A program made the position numbers and the translations under genes. From Amanita rubescens (Eukaryota > Basidiomycota > Agaricomycetes > Agaricales > Amanitaceae): a stretch of DNA of 64,000 nt. Shown here in pieces: positions 36,701-48,251 of the stretch. The first letter of the stretch is position 1; each line of letters opens with the position of its first letter. A model generated the notes under the pieces. That model was not told the DNA's origin, made no database searches, and saw only the letters and a list, made by a program, of their open reading frames with translations. The stretch is taken from NCBI GenBank assembly GCA_015039365.1, contig WION01000011.1, positions 186,001-250,000 on the forward strand, written 5' to 3'.

Positions 36701-37057
36701 CAGATAATACGTAGTCTAATTACGAACGAAAGCGATTTGCATGCATTGCATCAAATAGCGGAGAAAAATCTTCACTTTATAAGCTCCCGTTATGCAGGCG
36801 CCATTGCGGCGGCAGCGCCCCAAGATGACAAAGATGATTTAGATCATCCCTTCACAGCGTGGTTCGAACAGGTAAAAAAGCTACTCTGTTCGAAAGGTGC
36901 AAGGATTGACCGGACGAATGACGAGAGCCAGAACGTTTTAGCTTGTACAGCCGCTTTCTGGTCTTCGTGGATTCAGAGCAATTACCGAGAAATGGCAGCG
37001 AGACAAATCACAGTATGTGAATTGTACACAGAGTGGAAAAAGATTTCCAAGTTATAG
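33777..37057 (+). CDS. NACHT-ankyrin NLR-like protein (NLR 4)
   Basis: Exons 33777-33867, 33920-33931 (12 nt), 34033-34212, 34267-34291 (25 nt, Walker A), 34352-34888 and 34939-37057. The leader (NLNGCTLNGIAGHYIQIQRD) resembles the other copies' G-x-x-x-x-x-x-G pattern. GAGKT is the P-loop, FAVIDGLDECD the Walker B and YVFVSSRDHR the following motif. After the LTLPELAEGVG helix come ankyrin repeats (RTALHVVVSQF, NTPLHLAADKVNAFAVEHLL, NTALHLAAMMAPIKN). Compared with NLR 2, the ankyrin region carries an extra stretch (RYRPFTIMSGGQ) before RNVFTTPEQRDQ. The 5' exons lie in a three-unit duplication of an exon-donor-intron segment. The gene is open throughout and converges with the fusion gene, with stops about 200 bp apart. 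Confidence 0.88.
33840..34032 (+). repeat. Three copies of a short exon-donor-intron segment in the NLR 4 leader
   Basis: ATTCAACGAGATGGCA followed by GTGAGTATAG, then CTCAGCGAGATG followed by GTAAGCATAG, then ATTCAACGAGGCG followed by GTAGGTATAT, spaced about 55-65 bp apart. The second copy is bounded by TAG and GTAAGC and acts as a 12-nt exon in my model. The third lacks an obvious acceptor directly upstream and is probably skipped. Confidence 0.65.
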
Positions 37058-37257
37058 TTTCATAACGATATTTTCGTAGTGACTCGTTTGCATACAACTT
37101 TATGCGATCACCATATGCTTACGTTTTCAGCCTGACTGTTACTACTGTACACGAAATAGAAGGAAAATTGGTGAATGAAAAAAGCGATGGTGAATAAAAA
37201 AAGCGAGGCATAAAGTATTCGTGGCCGTAAAATTAAGTAAGCTAGTTGTGCATTTGC

Positions 37258-40200
37258 TCAGACCTGATGAAGAATCTTGGCAATGTTCGACCATGCAAGG
37301 TATGTCCCCATCACTGACATATCATCTGCTTTTTGCCTTGTTGCAAGCATCCAATGGTAGTCGAGAATCCAAGAAGCCCAAGATTCCATGCCGAAACATA
37401 GAGGATTGTAATCTTGGCTCGTCTTCGAATTGAGTGTAGCACCTTTTGAACACAATAACTCCGTCACTCTCTTGAGCCTTGCTGTAGACGGAAGAATGTC
37501 CTCTGGTTCATCCAGCTGAGTGACAATGTCGGGATAAGAATTCTGCAAGAACTGGCAGACGTTGTCCGCAATGTCATGCACCGTGTGCGTGTCGGCGCCG
37601 CTGTGTATAAAAAACTCGATTATTTGTCTGCATCCAACCCATGAAATACGCCATTGGCTTTCAGGGTCGTTCGAATTCAAGATTGGTGCCATTTTTGTTG
37701 CCAGATGTAACGGACTAATATTTCTATCATCGGTTGCGGTCACTATTGCATCGTTTTGTATAAGAGCATCAAAAATGTCTAACTTGCAGGCCGAGTGTGC
37801 CGCCAGATGTAATGGGGTTCGGTTATGTTGATCTGTGGCGTTAACGTAATTGATGAGATGGCGGATCGTTAAAACGTGATCATCGTTTTCCCGAGAAGAG
37901 AACCGAATTGATGACGAATCCGGTGTTATATGTTCAACTGCCAAGTGTATTGGCATGCAACCGTGGCCATTCCGAGCCTTCATTGATGCCCCTTTTTGCA
38001 GCAATAATTCAACGGCAAAGGCGTTCGCATTTTCAGCAGCGATGTGAAGAGGAGTATTGTTTGCCTCGTCCCGTAATTCGATGTCTGCTCCAGAATCCAG
38101 CAGGATGCGTATTACATTTGAGTAGCCTTCGGCAATCAATTTTTGCCAGCTAAGACAACCATATCGCCTTCTCTGCACGTACTCAGGAGCAGCAGAAGCC
38201 AGGTGTAGGGGAGCGCGTGAAGAATTATCTCCAGCATTTACATCAGCGCCACTGCAAAGCAGCGTATCGATGCATGACAAAGCGCGTCCGGGATGCAACA
38301 TCGAAAGATGTAAAGGTGTCCGTCCCTCTCCGTCTTTGGCATTGACATTTGCACCCGGCGATTCCAAAAGTCGCTGAACGATTGTCACCGCATTTGCCGA
38401 CTCGGAAATGGCAATATGGAGAGCCGCATCACCCGATCTACTCAGACTGTTAACGTCGACTTTGTCCAGTAGACAATCAATTACTGCGAGAGAGGTCGAT
38501 ATTGCGACTGCAACATGTAGCGTGTTCAAACCTCGGTAGTCTTCAGTCATCAGCTCAGACTTGCTGAAGTGTCGCAGCATCATCGGAAGATTGAACCATA
38601 CGGCAAGATGGGCGCAATCAAGGTATTCCAGATGCTCTCCAACGCCAGATGTCGCAAACATTCCGAGTTGTCTCTTGTACAAGTCGCACCACCCCTCAAG
38701 CGTCGCCGAGCCGGATGAAAAAAAGCTGCGGAAATCTGCACCCAATGCATCCGTTCCGGAGGCACGTATATGGTCTAGGCATCCTGTAATAGCATACTTC
38801 GCGAAAGGATGGTCAGAAGCGTGACAAAGAGCCTCTGGTGGGTGATCCACCAGTTTATATCTGAGATATGTTAAGCAGAGCCTGGCAAGGTCGTCGTTTA
38901 CGAGGCTAGATGGTCGGAATCCATATTTTGCAAGGTCCCCGGTTAGCCCGAGGACGTGGTCAAGCAAAATTTCCTTGAGAGAACTATGGACAGGGATGAG
39001 AAAATCAGGTTGGTTTCGATTGTCGGTCGGGACGCGAAGGAGTAAACGCGAACAGATGTCGACGAGATCATCCACATCTGGAATGTAGAGCGAATTAAAA
39101 CTCTCCGGCAGGTCTCCCATTTCCATCATTCCTACAGCCTCTGCCAGTTCTGGAATCGTCATGGGTCTCATAGAGCATAGGGCTATATGTAGGATGCGTT
39201 TGAGTTTTTCCCACGAACGATCCTGGCTCATCGATTCCAAGGCCTGGAGAAACGGAGCGCTCATGCCTTGCGGTGGACTGTCAAGTGATATCCAAATCTG
39301 CTCCTCCGTCTGCATTCTGTGCAATTGCTGCATATAATAGATCGGCGAAAGGAAACTGGCATATGTTGAGTGAGTAAATTTGATCAAGTAGGACCATGGT
39401 GACCGTCGGAATCGGTCACCGGTCACCACTCACCTTCCCTGAGCCCTGTAGGTCAGCCCATCTATGACATCATTTTCAAATTTTGGATTTCGAACACTGA
39501 GTTTTTTTACCCTCGTGCGAACAAATTCACGAACATCACTTTCAATGTTCGAAGGACCAGTGATTGCGACTTGATTGAATGTCTTCAACGCATCCTGAAT
39601 TGATCTCTGTCTTGAAGAAGTAATAAAGACGTGCAATCCAAATTCATCAGGGAGATTTCGTAGTAAATTGGCATGGTCTTCGCACTCATCTACTGCATCA
39701 ACGATGACGAAAACTTTTTCATATGCACGGGATATGTCCATTATAAGGCCCTGATAGTCTGGATGTTGGAGTTTCCCATATGATTTAACCAAATGGTCAA
39801 CTATGGAGTGTTTGCCCTGAGGGAGCTGAAGTAGAAGTTGACCTAGTATAGTGCTCAGAAGGGTCATAGAGTCACACTTGATCCCTTCCAGGGATTGACA
39901 ATATAGATAGGTGACTGCGTTTAAGGGGGGTTTGCCTGCTCTAAGGTCATCTATCACAAGTGAGCTGCATGAGGAAGTGTTATTCTTTTTTATTTGGTAA
40001 TAATCCAACTGCAAGTGTTCATACCTAAGAACTGTCTTGCCTGAGCCAGCTGATAAAAAGGTGTCAAGTTGGAGTTTGTGACAGGGTGGTGATGATACTT
40101 ACGCAAACCTGTTAACCAAAGTAGACGGGAAGATGATGTTCCTTCCTTCCATTTGCAGTATTCTGATTTGCTTAACAACCATTCTCCCATTTTTGGCATA

Positions 40201-43200
40201 TTTTGCACTGCCAACCTAACTTGAACATGCCTTTTGTGGCAGTTTGCAGCAGCTAAGAGTGAATAACGAGCAATTATTTCTGCCCTTTGATTGGCATCAG
40301 TACCCAATGTCTCCAGTTCACCACCAAAAATGTCTGGGTGGTTTGGTACATTTTCTGCTCTTGTTGGGCCGGCCACATGAGTTACATCCATTCTCTCCAA
40401 CTCTGAATTCTGCCTTCCTTGGATAATGTGTGTGCTGGTAATATTTGAGTGGTCTGATTCAAGCTTTGCTTTTATCATATCCACCATCTGCTCCTTTGTA
40501 TCATCCCACATTTCCTGATTGCCATATATTGATGCCAGCCCAGTTGCAATTCCAGAAAGTGTGTGTTTGAAGTCTGGTCCAAACTTTGTTTTTATCATAT
40601 CCACCTCCAGCTTGTCTGCTTCATCCCACTTATCTAATTTCCTGTATATGGATGCCAAATTGGACATGCTAGTAAAAGTGTCTAAATGGTCTAATCCAAG
40701 ATTCTCTTTTCTTGCATTCATCACATCCACCTGAAGCTTCTCTGACTCCTCCCACTGACCTAGATTAAAGTATGTGCATGCCAAACTGGTCATGCTAGTA
40801 AGGGTTTCTGGATGGCTTGATCCAAGCTTTGCTTTCATTGCATTTGTCACATCTACCTGAAGCCCTTCTGCTTCACCCCACCTTCCCTGATTAAAGTAAG
40901 TGGATGCCAAATTGGACATGCTAGTGATGGTGTCTGGATGGTCTGATCCAAGTTTTGCCTTCCTTCCATCCATCAACTCTACTTGAAGCTTCTCTGCTTC
41001 ATCCCACCTTTCTTGGTTAAAGTATGTGGATGCCAAGTTTGCCATACTAGTCAAAGTACTTGGATGGTCTGATCCAAGCTTTGCTTTTGTTCTATCCATC
41101 ACTGCAACCTGAAGTTTCTCCACCTCATCCCATCTCCCTTGCTTCCTATATGTAGATGCCAAACTAGCCATGCTCATAAGAGTGTCCAGGTGGTCTGACC
41201 CAAGCTTCCCTTTTCTTGCATCCATCACCTCTACTTGAAGCTTCTCTGCTTCATCCCACCTTCCCTGATTAAAGTATGTGGATGCCAAGTTGGCCATGCT
41301 AGTCAAAGTACTGGGATGGTCTGATTCAACTTTTGCTTTTGTGGCATACATCACCTCTACTTGAAGCTTCTCTGCTTCATCCCACCTTCCCTGATTAAAG
41401 TATGTGGATGCCAAGTTGGCCATGCTAGTCAAAGTACTGGGATGGTCTGATCCAACTTTTGCTTTTGTGGCATACATCACCTCTACTTGAAGCTTCTCTG
41501 CTTCATCCCACCTTCCCTGATTAAAGTATGTGGATGCCAAGTTGGCCATGCTAGTCAAAGTACTGGGATGGTCTGATCCAACTTTTGCTTTTGTGGCATA
41601 CATCACTTGAACCTGAAGTTTCTCTGCCTCATCCCATCTTTCTTGCTTCCTATATGTAGATGCCAAATTGGCAATGCTAATTAAAGTTTCTGGGTGATCT
41701 GATCCGAGCTTTGTTTTTCTTGCATTTATCACATCCATCTGAAGCTTCTCTGCCTCATCCCACTTTCCCTGGTTCCTGTATGTAGATGCCAAATTGACAA
41801 TGCTGGTGAGAGTGGATGGGTGGTCTGATCCAAGCTTTGTTTTTCTTGCATTCATCACATCCATCTGAAGCTTCTCTGCCTCATCCCACCTTCCCTGTTT
41901 CCAATATGTTGATGCCAAATTAGCCATGCTAGTGATCGTGTCTGGATGGTCTGATCCAAGTTTTGCTTCCCTTGTGTTCAATACCTCTAATTGAAGTTGC
42001 TCTGCCTCATCCCACCTTCCTTGACTTAAGTATGTTAATGCCAAATTGGACATGCCAGTGAGAGTCAGTGGATGATCTTGCCCAAGCTTTCCTTTCCTTG
42101 CATCCATCATCTCTACTTGAAGCTTCTCTGCTTCATCCCACCTTCCCTGATTAAAGTATGTAGATGCCAAGTTGGCCATGCTAGTCAAAGTACTGGGATG
42201 GCCGGATCCAACTTTTGCTTTTGTGGCATACATCACTTGAGCTTGAAGTTTCTCTGTCTCATCCCACCTTCCCTGATCCCTGTATGTTGATGCCAAATTG
42301 GCCATGCTGGTGAGAGTATCTGGGTGATCTGATCCCAGCTTTGTTTTGAATCCATTCATCACATCCACCTGAAGTATCTCTGCCTCATTCCACCTCCCCT
42401 GATTCCTGTATGTTGATGCCAGATTGGCCATGCTGGTGAGAGTGGAGGGGTGATCTAATCCAAGCTTTGTTTTGAATGCATTCATCACATCCATCTGAAG
42501 TTTCTCTGCCTCATCCCACCTTCCCTGATTCCAGTATGTTGATGCCAAATTGGCCATGCTGGTGAGAGTGGAAGGGTGATCTAATCCAAGCTTTGTTTTT
42601 CTTGCATTCATCACATCCATCTGAAGCTTCTCTGCCTCATCCCACCTCCCCTGATTCCAGTATGTTGATGCCAAATTTGCCACGCTGGTGAGAGTATCTG
42701 GGTGATCTAATCCAAGCTTCACTTTGAATGCATTCATCACATTCTTCTCAAGCTTCTCTGCCTCATCCCACCTTCCCTGATTTCTGTATGTTGATGCCAA
42801 ATTGGCCATGCTGGTGAGAGTATCTGGGTGATCTGATCCTAGCTTTGTTTTGAATGCATTCATTACATCCACCTGAAGCTTCTCTGCCTCATCCCACCTT
42901 CCCTGATTCCTGTATGTTGATGATAGATTGGCCATGCTAGTAAGAGTAGCTGGATGGTCTGATCCAAGCTTTGTTTTTCTTGCATTCATCACATACATCT
43001 CAAGCTTCTCTGCTTCATCCCACCTTCCCTGATTCCAATATGTTGATGCCAAATTGGCCATACTGGTGAGAGTGGATGGGTGATCTGATCCAAGCTTTGT
43101 TTTTCTTGCATTCATTACATCCATATCAAGCTTTTCTGCCTCATCCCACCTTCCCTGATCCCTGTATGTTGATGCCAAATTGCCCATGATGGTGAGAGTA

Positions 43201-45210
43201 TCTGGGTGATATAATCCCAGCTTTGTTTTAACAGCATTCATCACATCCATTTGAAGTGTCTCTGCCTCGTCCCACCTTCCCTGACTCCAATATGTTGATG
43301 CCAAATTGGCCATGCTAGTGAGAGTGGATGGGTAGTCTGATCCAAGATTTATTTTTCTTGCATTCATCACATCCATCTGGAGCATCTCTGCTTCATCCCA
43401 CCTTCCCTGATTCCTGTATGTTGATGCCAAATTGGCCATGCTGGTGAGAGTATCTGGGTGATCTGCTCCCAGCTTTGTTTTGAATGCTTTTGTCACATCC
43501 TTCTCAAGCTTTTCTGCCTCATCCCACCTTCCCTGATTCCTGTATGTTGATGCCAAATTGGCCATGCTGGTGAGAGTATCTGGGTGATCTGATCCCAGCT
43601 TTGTTTGTCTTTGATGAACTACAACATGTAACAATTTTTCTTCCTCATCCCAGCTCCCAACATGATCAAATACAAGTGCAAATCTTGTATATTCATCATC
43701 ATAGTACTTGCCATTCAACTTTAATCTCAATCCATGCAAAAGGTTTGACCTAATGTGTGGTGCAAGGGATTGACAGAATTCATAATTATCAGTATTCCAG
43801 TCCAGAGCTATTGAACAGGACAACAGTGCTCTTGCTCTGTGATAGTGATCAGCTACTTCTGCTTCTGGGATGCGGTTCCTACTCCAGGCATTTACCAGTG
43901 GGCTCACAGAATACAGGTGATTATGACTCCTGACAAGAGAGAATGAGAGCAAAGCCTGAATTCCGTCTAGAAACTGAAATTTGTCCCACTCCCCATTTTT
44001 TCCTATGAACACAGCTTTGTCATCCAGAAAACTCAATGATGATGAAAAATGCACATCATCCTCAATATGTCTCTTCATGTAGTTCTCAGCAGCATTTTTG
44101 AATAATTCTTGTGGTATATTAGCATGATCAAGGAATGCAAAGATCTTCAAGAGCTTGATGGCACTTTGTGCTCCAACAGATTCCTGTGAACTATCCTTTG
44201 CAGCTCTATCCTCCATCTTTTTCATGGAAATGTCCCATGTCCCATATGTAGTTCTCCCATAATCTGAAGCACCTTGAAATCCTGGAGTATCCCTCATTAA
44301 CTTGTGCTTATATCTTGTGTACAATTCCAAGTAACTGTTAATGCTGAAACCACAGGAATGCATATATGCTCCTGCTTGCTCAATGGCAAGAGGGATCCCA
44401 TCCAATTGTGACACAAGCAGCTGTGCCAGATTATAGATATCATTGTCTGTGTCATCAAGCATGCCTGACTTCAAAAGCAAGGAAATAGCATCTTCATTTT
44501 CCATGCCATGAACCTCCATTGAGTTCTTGCTCAATATAACTCTCTTCAATCCAATATTCCTACTTGTTATCATAACATTTCCTCCATTTCCTGATGGGAG
44601 GAATTTCTCAACTACTGAGTAATGTTCATCTGCTCCATCATACACAATCAAAAAGTAGGGCCTTTGAGAAATCCAATCAAGAGCAGATTTTGCTGAGGGT
44701 CTACCATCTGGTGAAGTACTGTAGGTTGAGGATATCTGCATGAGTACAAATTCAACACTTTTCTCTGAAGAAGCATCAATCCAGAATATGTCAGAGAACC
44801 TTGAATAGGTCAGTTCTCTTGAATTATTGTACTATTGTGGAAAATACTGACAAATGTTGATTTTCTTCAATGAATTTAAGACAAATCTGTGTCTTGCCAA
44901 TGCCACCTAAACCATGCAAAAGAAAGGATTTTCTTTGGCCTCCAATATTGGAAGTAAAGTGGTCCTTCAGCTTCTGCAAGTACTTATCTTGGCCTGTAAA
45001 GAAAGCACTAGAAGGTTTAATGGGAGGTAAAGGAGGTAGTAGATCAGTGTCAGAAGAATCTACAATATGATAGTTGATCTATGAGTCTGGATTATTGACA
45101 AGATCCAGGTGGAAAATGCTGAAATGCAAAACCTCTGTGAATTGGCTAACCACAGTAAAATCCTTAACAAAGATACTAGTATTCACTACTTGAGGTGGAT
45201 CTGCTGACAT
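37258..45210 (-). CDS. NB-ARC / TPR / NACHT / ankyrin fusion NLR-like protein
   Basis: Minus-strand exons: start at 45210 (first junction uncertain), a P-loop exon ending at 44852, then 44817-40103, 40049-40025, 39964-39434 and 39355-37258. Module 1 is NB-ARC: TGQDKYLQKLKDHF, Walker A GLGGIGKTQ, FWIDASSEKSVEF, Walker B YFLIVYDGAD, VMITSRN and the GxP motif GIPLAIEQAGAYM. Next come about 25 TPRs of 42 residues of the kinesin-light-chain type (GRWDEAEKLQ...TLTSMANLASTY). In the same exon, with no stop, follow CHKRHVQVRLAVQNM and SSRLLWLTGL, which begin NACHT in the neighbouring genes. The 25-nt exon supplies PGSGKTVL, then FVIVDAVDECED, FITSSRQRS, IPELAEAVGM and ankyrin repeats (TPLHIAAENANAFAVELLL). 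A transcript start or end inside the long exon cannot be excluded, but the sequence shows one open frame across the TPR-NACHT junction. A 34-nt intron (44851-44818) interrupts NB-ARC. An in-frame TAG near 45083 must be spliced out or marks decay of the 5' end. Confidence 0.85.
40470..43660 (-). repeat. 126-bp coding tandem repeats (about 25 TPRs)
   Basis: The TPR exon is a run of about 25 in-frame 126-bp units. Units at about 41220-41600 are almost identical at the DNA level, while both ends are more diverged, indicating recent homogenisation in the centre. Variation concentrates at a few positions of the 42-residue unit, such as K-L-Q/E-x-x-V-M and the S/N-T-Y-[RWF]-[NK]-Q turn. Confidence 0.9.
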
Positions 45211-46420
45211 GATCACAGTCTATGGAGGAATCATATTTGGAAATGAGAATTATGCTTGGAATAGGCCAAAATGAGGTTACCTGATGTCGTGCAATGCACA
45301 ATGTAGCTATATGGTGGTCAAGAAGGAAGGAAGTGATGTAACACGTCACATGAAGCTTCGTGGAAAAGGGCTCTCGGCATAATCCGGCAGCACTTCCGAT
45401 GTCACTTTCGATGTGTCGGACACGCGTCATGCTTCCCCTGCGACTCTTTTGGTCTCATATCGGTGTTTTCTTGAAAGCGAACATGGTCAGGATTCGGCCC
45501 AGGGTGATGTTACCGGGTTTTCCACCAGCGACAGTGACAGTTACCGCCCCTCTTTCTCAGTCCTTGTTTAGTCTTCAAAGGCAGCATTTATAACGATGAG
45601 GGAGACGTGTTGACAATGCTGGGATCAATGTAGTTGAGGTCAACTTGGTGTGCTGGGGATTCCAAGTTCTCTTATCAAGCAGGGGCAGACGCGACACTCA
45701 AGACAATCATTCTGCGTCAGGTCAAACCGTGGTGCATGCAGTACAAATTGACAGATTGATTACCGTCTTTCTATGTACCCTGCACACGTTGCTGTAGAGA
45801 GCCACTGGTGGCCAATATTAAATCATAATTTTTTTGAGGTGACGATAACCCGTTCACGCGTTGATCTCACCTTCGCTTCTGCATTTCTTACTGCTATTAT
45901 TTTGTTTCTGAAGCAAGATTCATGTATATCTCGAGTAGGGCGTAGTGGATCAAAGAATGGATTGGTGCAGTGAGATGTGTCATGCCGGCACCACTTCTGT
46001 CATCCTCGCTTGCTGCCCTATCAAAGGATCTACGCGATCTCGCTCTCTCTGACTTTCCGGCGCCGGTCACTGGGCTCACCGCAAGACTTGAAAGTACCCT
46101 AGATTAACGCTCCACTTACTATGAGGAGCTGCTGCTTTACTATCGGGCAAAGACGGGTGCTGCACTCGGCGTTACGACGGGAGGTGTTTTACATGGCGTG
46201 GCGGACTTCAATGAACCACCTCCACGGCCGCACTGCCCAACATCTTTCCTCCTCCTCTGCCCCCTCTGCCCACGTACCGCCCAATTTCACCACTCTCACC
46301 AGCCATATCCTCTATCCATACCAGCTGAGCGGCCATGACACGTCATCAGCTCTTCCCCATCCACACTGTCTGTGCTCTACTTTGTGGCAAACTCCGCCAC
46401 TCAGAGGACCAACAATGGCC
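45211..46420. other. Intergenic stretch upstream of the fusion gene
   Basis: Presumed promoter of the fusion gene followed by unannotated DNA. A plus-strand open frame at 46121-46522 has no recognised domain. Nothing else is supported. Confidence 0.35.
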
Positions 46421-47715
46421 CCACTGCCACAGAACATCAAGGCTACGCTCTTTCACGTCCTTGTGGGTGACTTGGACACAACGGTGCGCCACTGCGCCGG
46501 CGCCTGCACTCAAAAGCAGTAACGAGTTAGATCGTTGTGCCACCTAGCTTCCTTGAGGGTCGGGGTTAGGAGGTGGATGACCATAAGTACGTCAAGCATC
46601 TACTCAACTCGACTGGCTCTTTTAAATATTCAACGTACAGCTCGCCGGCCCTGGTTCTATGGTTCGAAAGAAGCAGCTCTGAGATTCAGACGTGACTCAG
46701 ACTGGATCCATGAACCGGCAAGGCGTTGCTCCACTTCCATCGACTCCACGCCAGATTGTTAACTGTTGTATGTCAACACAAATAATAATCCAGATAAGGG
46801 TACTACGCCCTCGGGAGAAGGTCTGGGCGCGAAGAAGAAGAACAGAGTTTGCGGCACGACGATGTGAATAGCGTCCGACGCTGGTCGTGACGACGTTGCT
46901 CTGAAAGTGCTCAAGTCCGTTACAAGGAAACTCAATGACTCGCTTGCGCTGGTGATATTCTTCGTCACAATCTTCGAAGACTACAGATCGATGGGAAAAG
47001 AGCTACGAGCCTGCAGCACGCATCTCGCTTCTATCCTCTAAGCTGAGCAGCGGCATCAAGAATAGCCCTGCTGGTGCCAGTGGGTCCCCCCTTCAACTAC
47101 TTAATTCTAATTCAACTCACAATTTCAGGGATTGGGGCTAGTAGGCGACGTAGACATCTCCATGTGGGTAGGATAGCCATCAGGTACGTCAACCAGCTTC
47201 CCTAGCAACGTCGATTGTTAACGTTGCAAAACGAATGCAGGATTTCGACGCCGATTGTATGGTTGGAGGGAAGCTCTGCGCTGCGCAGAGCCATCGTAAA
47301 GTATTGATCCACTGCCACATCTCGCGTCGGATGACAGGAATGATACTTAATCTTTGCATAAACCTCGGGTGTGGAATAGGATACAATGCCATCACTTGAT
47401 AGCCTTGGCACGACTTAAAAAAGAGTTTACAATACGACGATGTATGATCGACTAACCCTCACCGATGATCATGGGGAGGGTTACTTTGCAAATAGCAGAT
47501 TCGGGTACAAGGCGACAGAGAGACCCGCTTATGTTGACTCGGCTCGGCGAAGCGATCTTGTTGAGGCCGTTTTAGTCATGGTTTGAAGACCGAGCAAGAA
47601 CATGGCACAAGGCGCAACTTCCTGCCGTCAAGTTTTACAAGGACATATGCATCGTCATTTAGTAATAGGACATTCACGAACGACAAACTTGGAAAAGATA
47701 CGTAAGACTACACAA
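46421..47715 (+). repeat. Segmental duplication, copy A
   Basis: Matches 58340-60060 in the same orientation over several hundred bases with blocks such as CTTGGACACAACGGTGCGCC, CGAAAGAAGCAGCTCTGAGA and CTCCACGCCAGATTGTTAAC, and at its end runs into the 3' part of the secreted-protein gene. Positions 47395-47640 also match the right end of the window (63330-63550 inverted, 63940-64000 direct). No coding region is supported inside it. Confidence 0.8.
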
Positions 47716-47720
47716 CTCCT

Positions 47721-48251
47721 CTAATACTTGCACCAGCCATCGCTCTCGGTGATGTAGTCAAGGAGTCCAGAGGGTTGAGTCTGGCCACCCTTGTTGATGG
47801 CAGTGTTGGAATAGTGGCATGTCTTGTACATAGAGCAAGTAAGATCTGGGCTGCCATTCTATGAAAATCCGTTAGAATGCGTCGACTTTGTTAAAAAAAA
47901 AAAAGGAAAGAAAGCCGACCTTGCCGTTGACATCATGGTAAGCTAACAAGACATTCAGTATCGTACATTTCTGCAGTTAGGAATTGGCCTACTGTTGACA
48001 AAGTTGCAGCCGGAGACGCCATTGCAAGCCGTGAAACAATCTAAAATCACAAATAAGCGTCGAGCGAAAGAATATGCGGCCAACACCTTACCATAGATAG
48101 TTGGGACGAGCTTATAAGTGAGATAGTCCGAAGCCTCAGTGGCACCATTGAGGTTCAGGAAAGTCGGATAGAAAAAGCTTCGCTGGGCGATCGTGGCGGC
48201 CGAGGCAGCAGAGGCAGCGGTGAGAGCGAGGATGAGCGAAGAGAAGTGCAT
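47721..48251 (-). CDS. Small secreted cysteine-containing protein
   Basis: Minus-strand exons 48251-48092, 48040-47993, 47942-47920 (23 nt) and 47858-47721. A signal peptide (MHFSSLILALTAASAASA) precedes a mature region of about 100 residues with spaced cysteines: DCFTACNGVSGCNFVN, TYHDVNGKNGSPDLTCSMYK, TCHYSNTAINKGGQTQPSG and a terminal SDGWCKY. The pattern is that of a secreted family common in Agaricomycetes, of unknown function. The cysteines probably form disulfides outside the cell. An intron contains a 12-base A/T tract. The last exon has a relic copy at about 60046-60140 within the segmental duplication. Confidence 0.8.

Noticed and set aside
46121..46543. Overlapping plus and minus frames in copy A of the segmental duplication
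   Set aside because: Neither frame is conserved in copy B and no domain is recognised.
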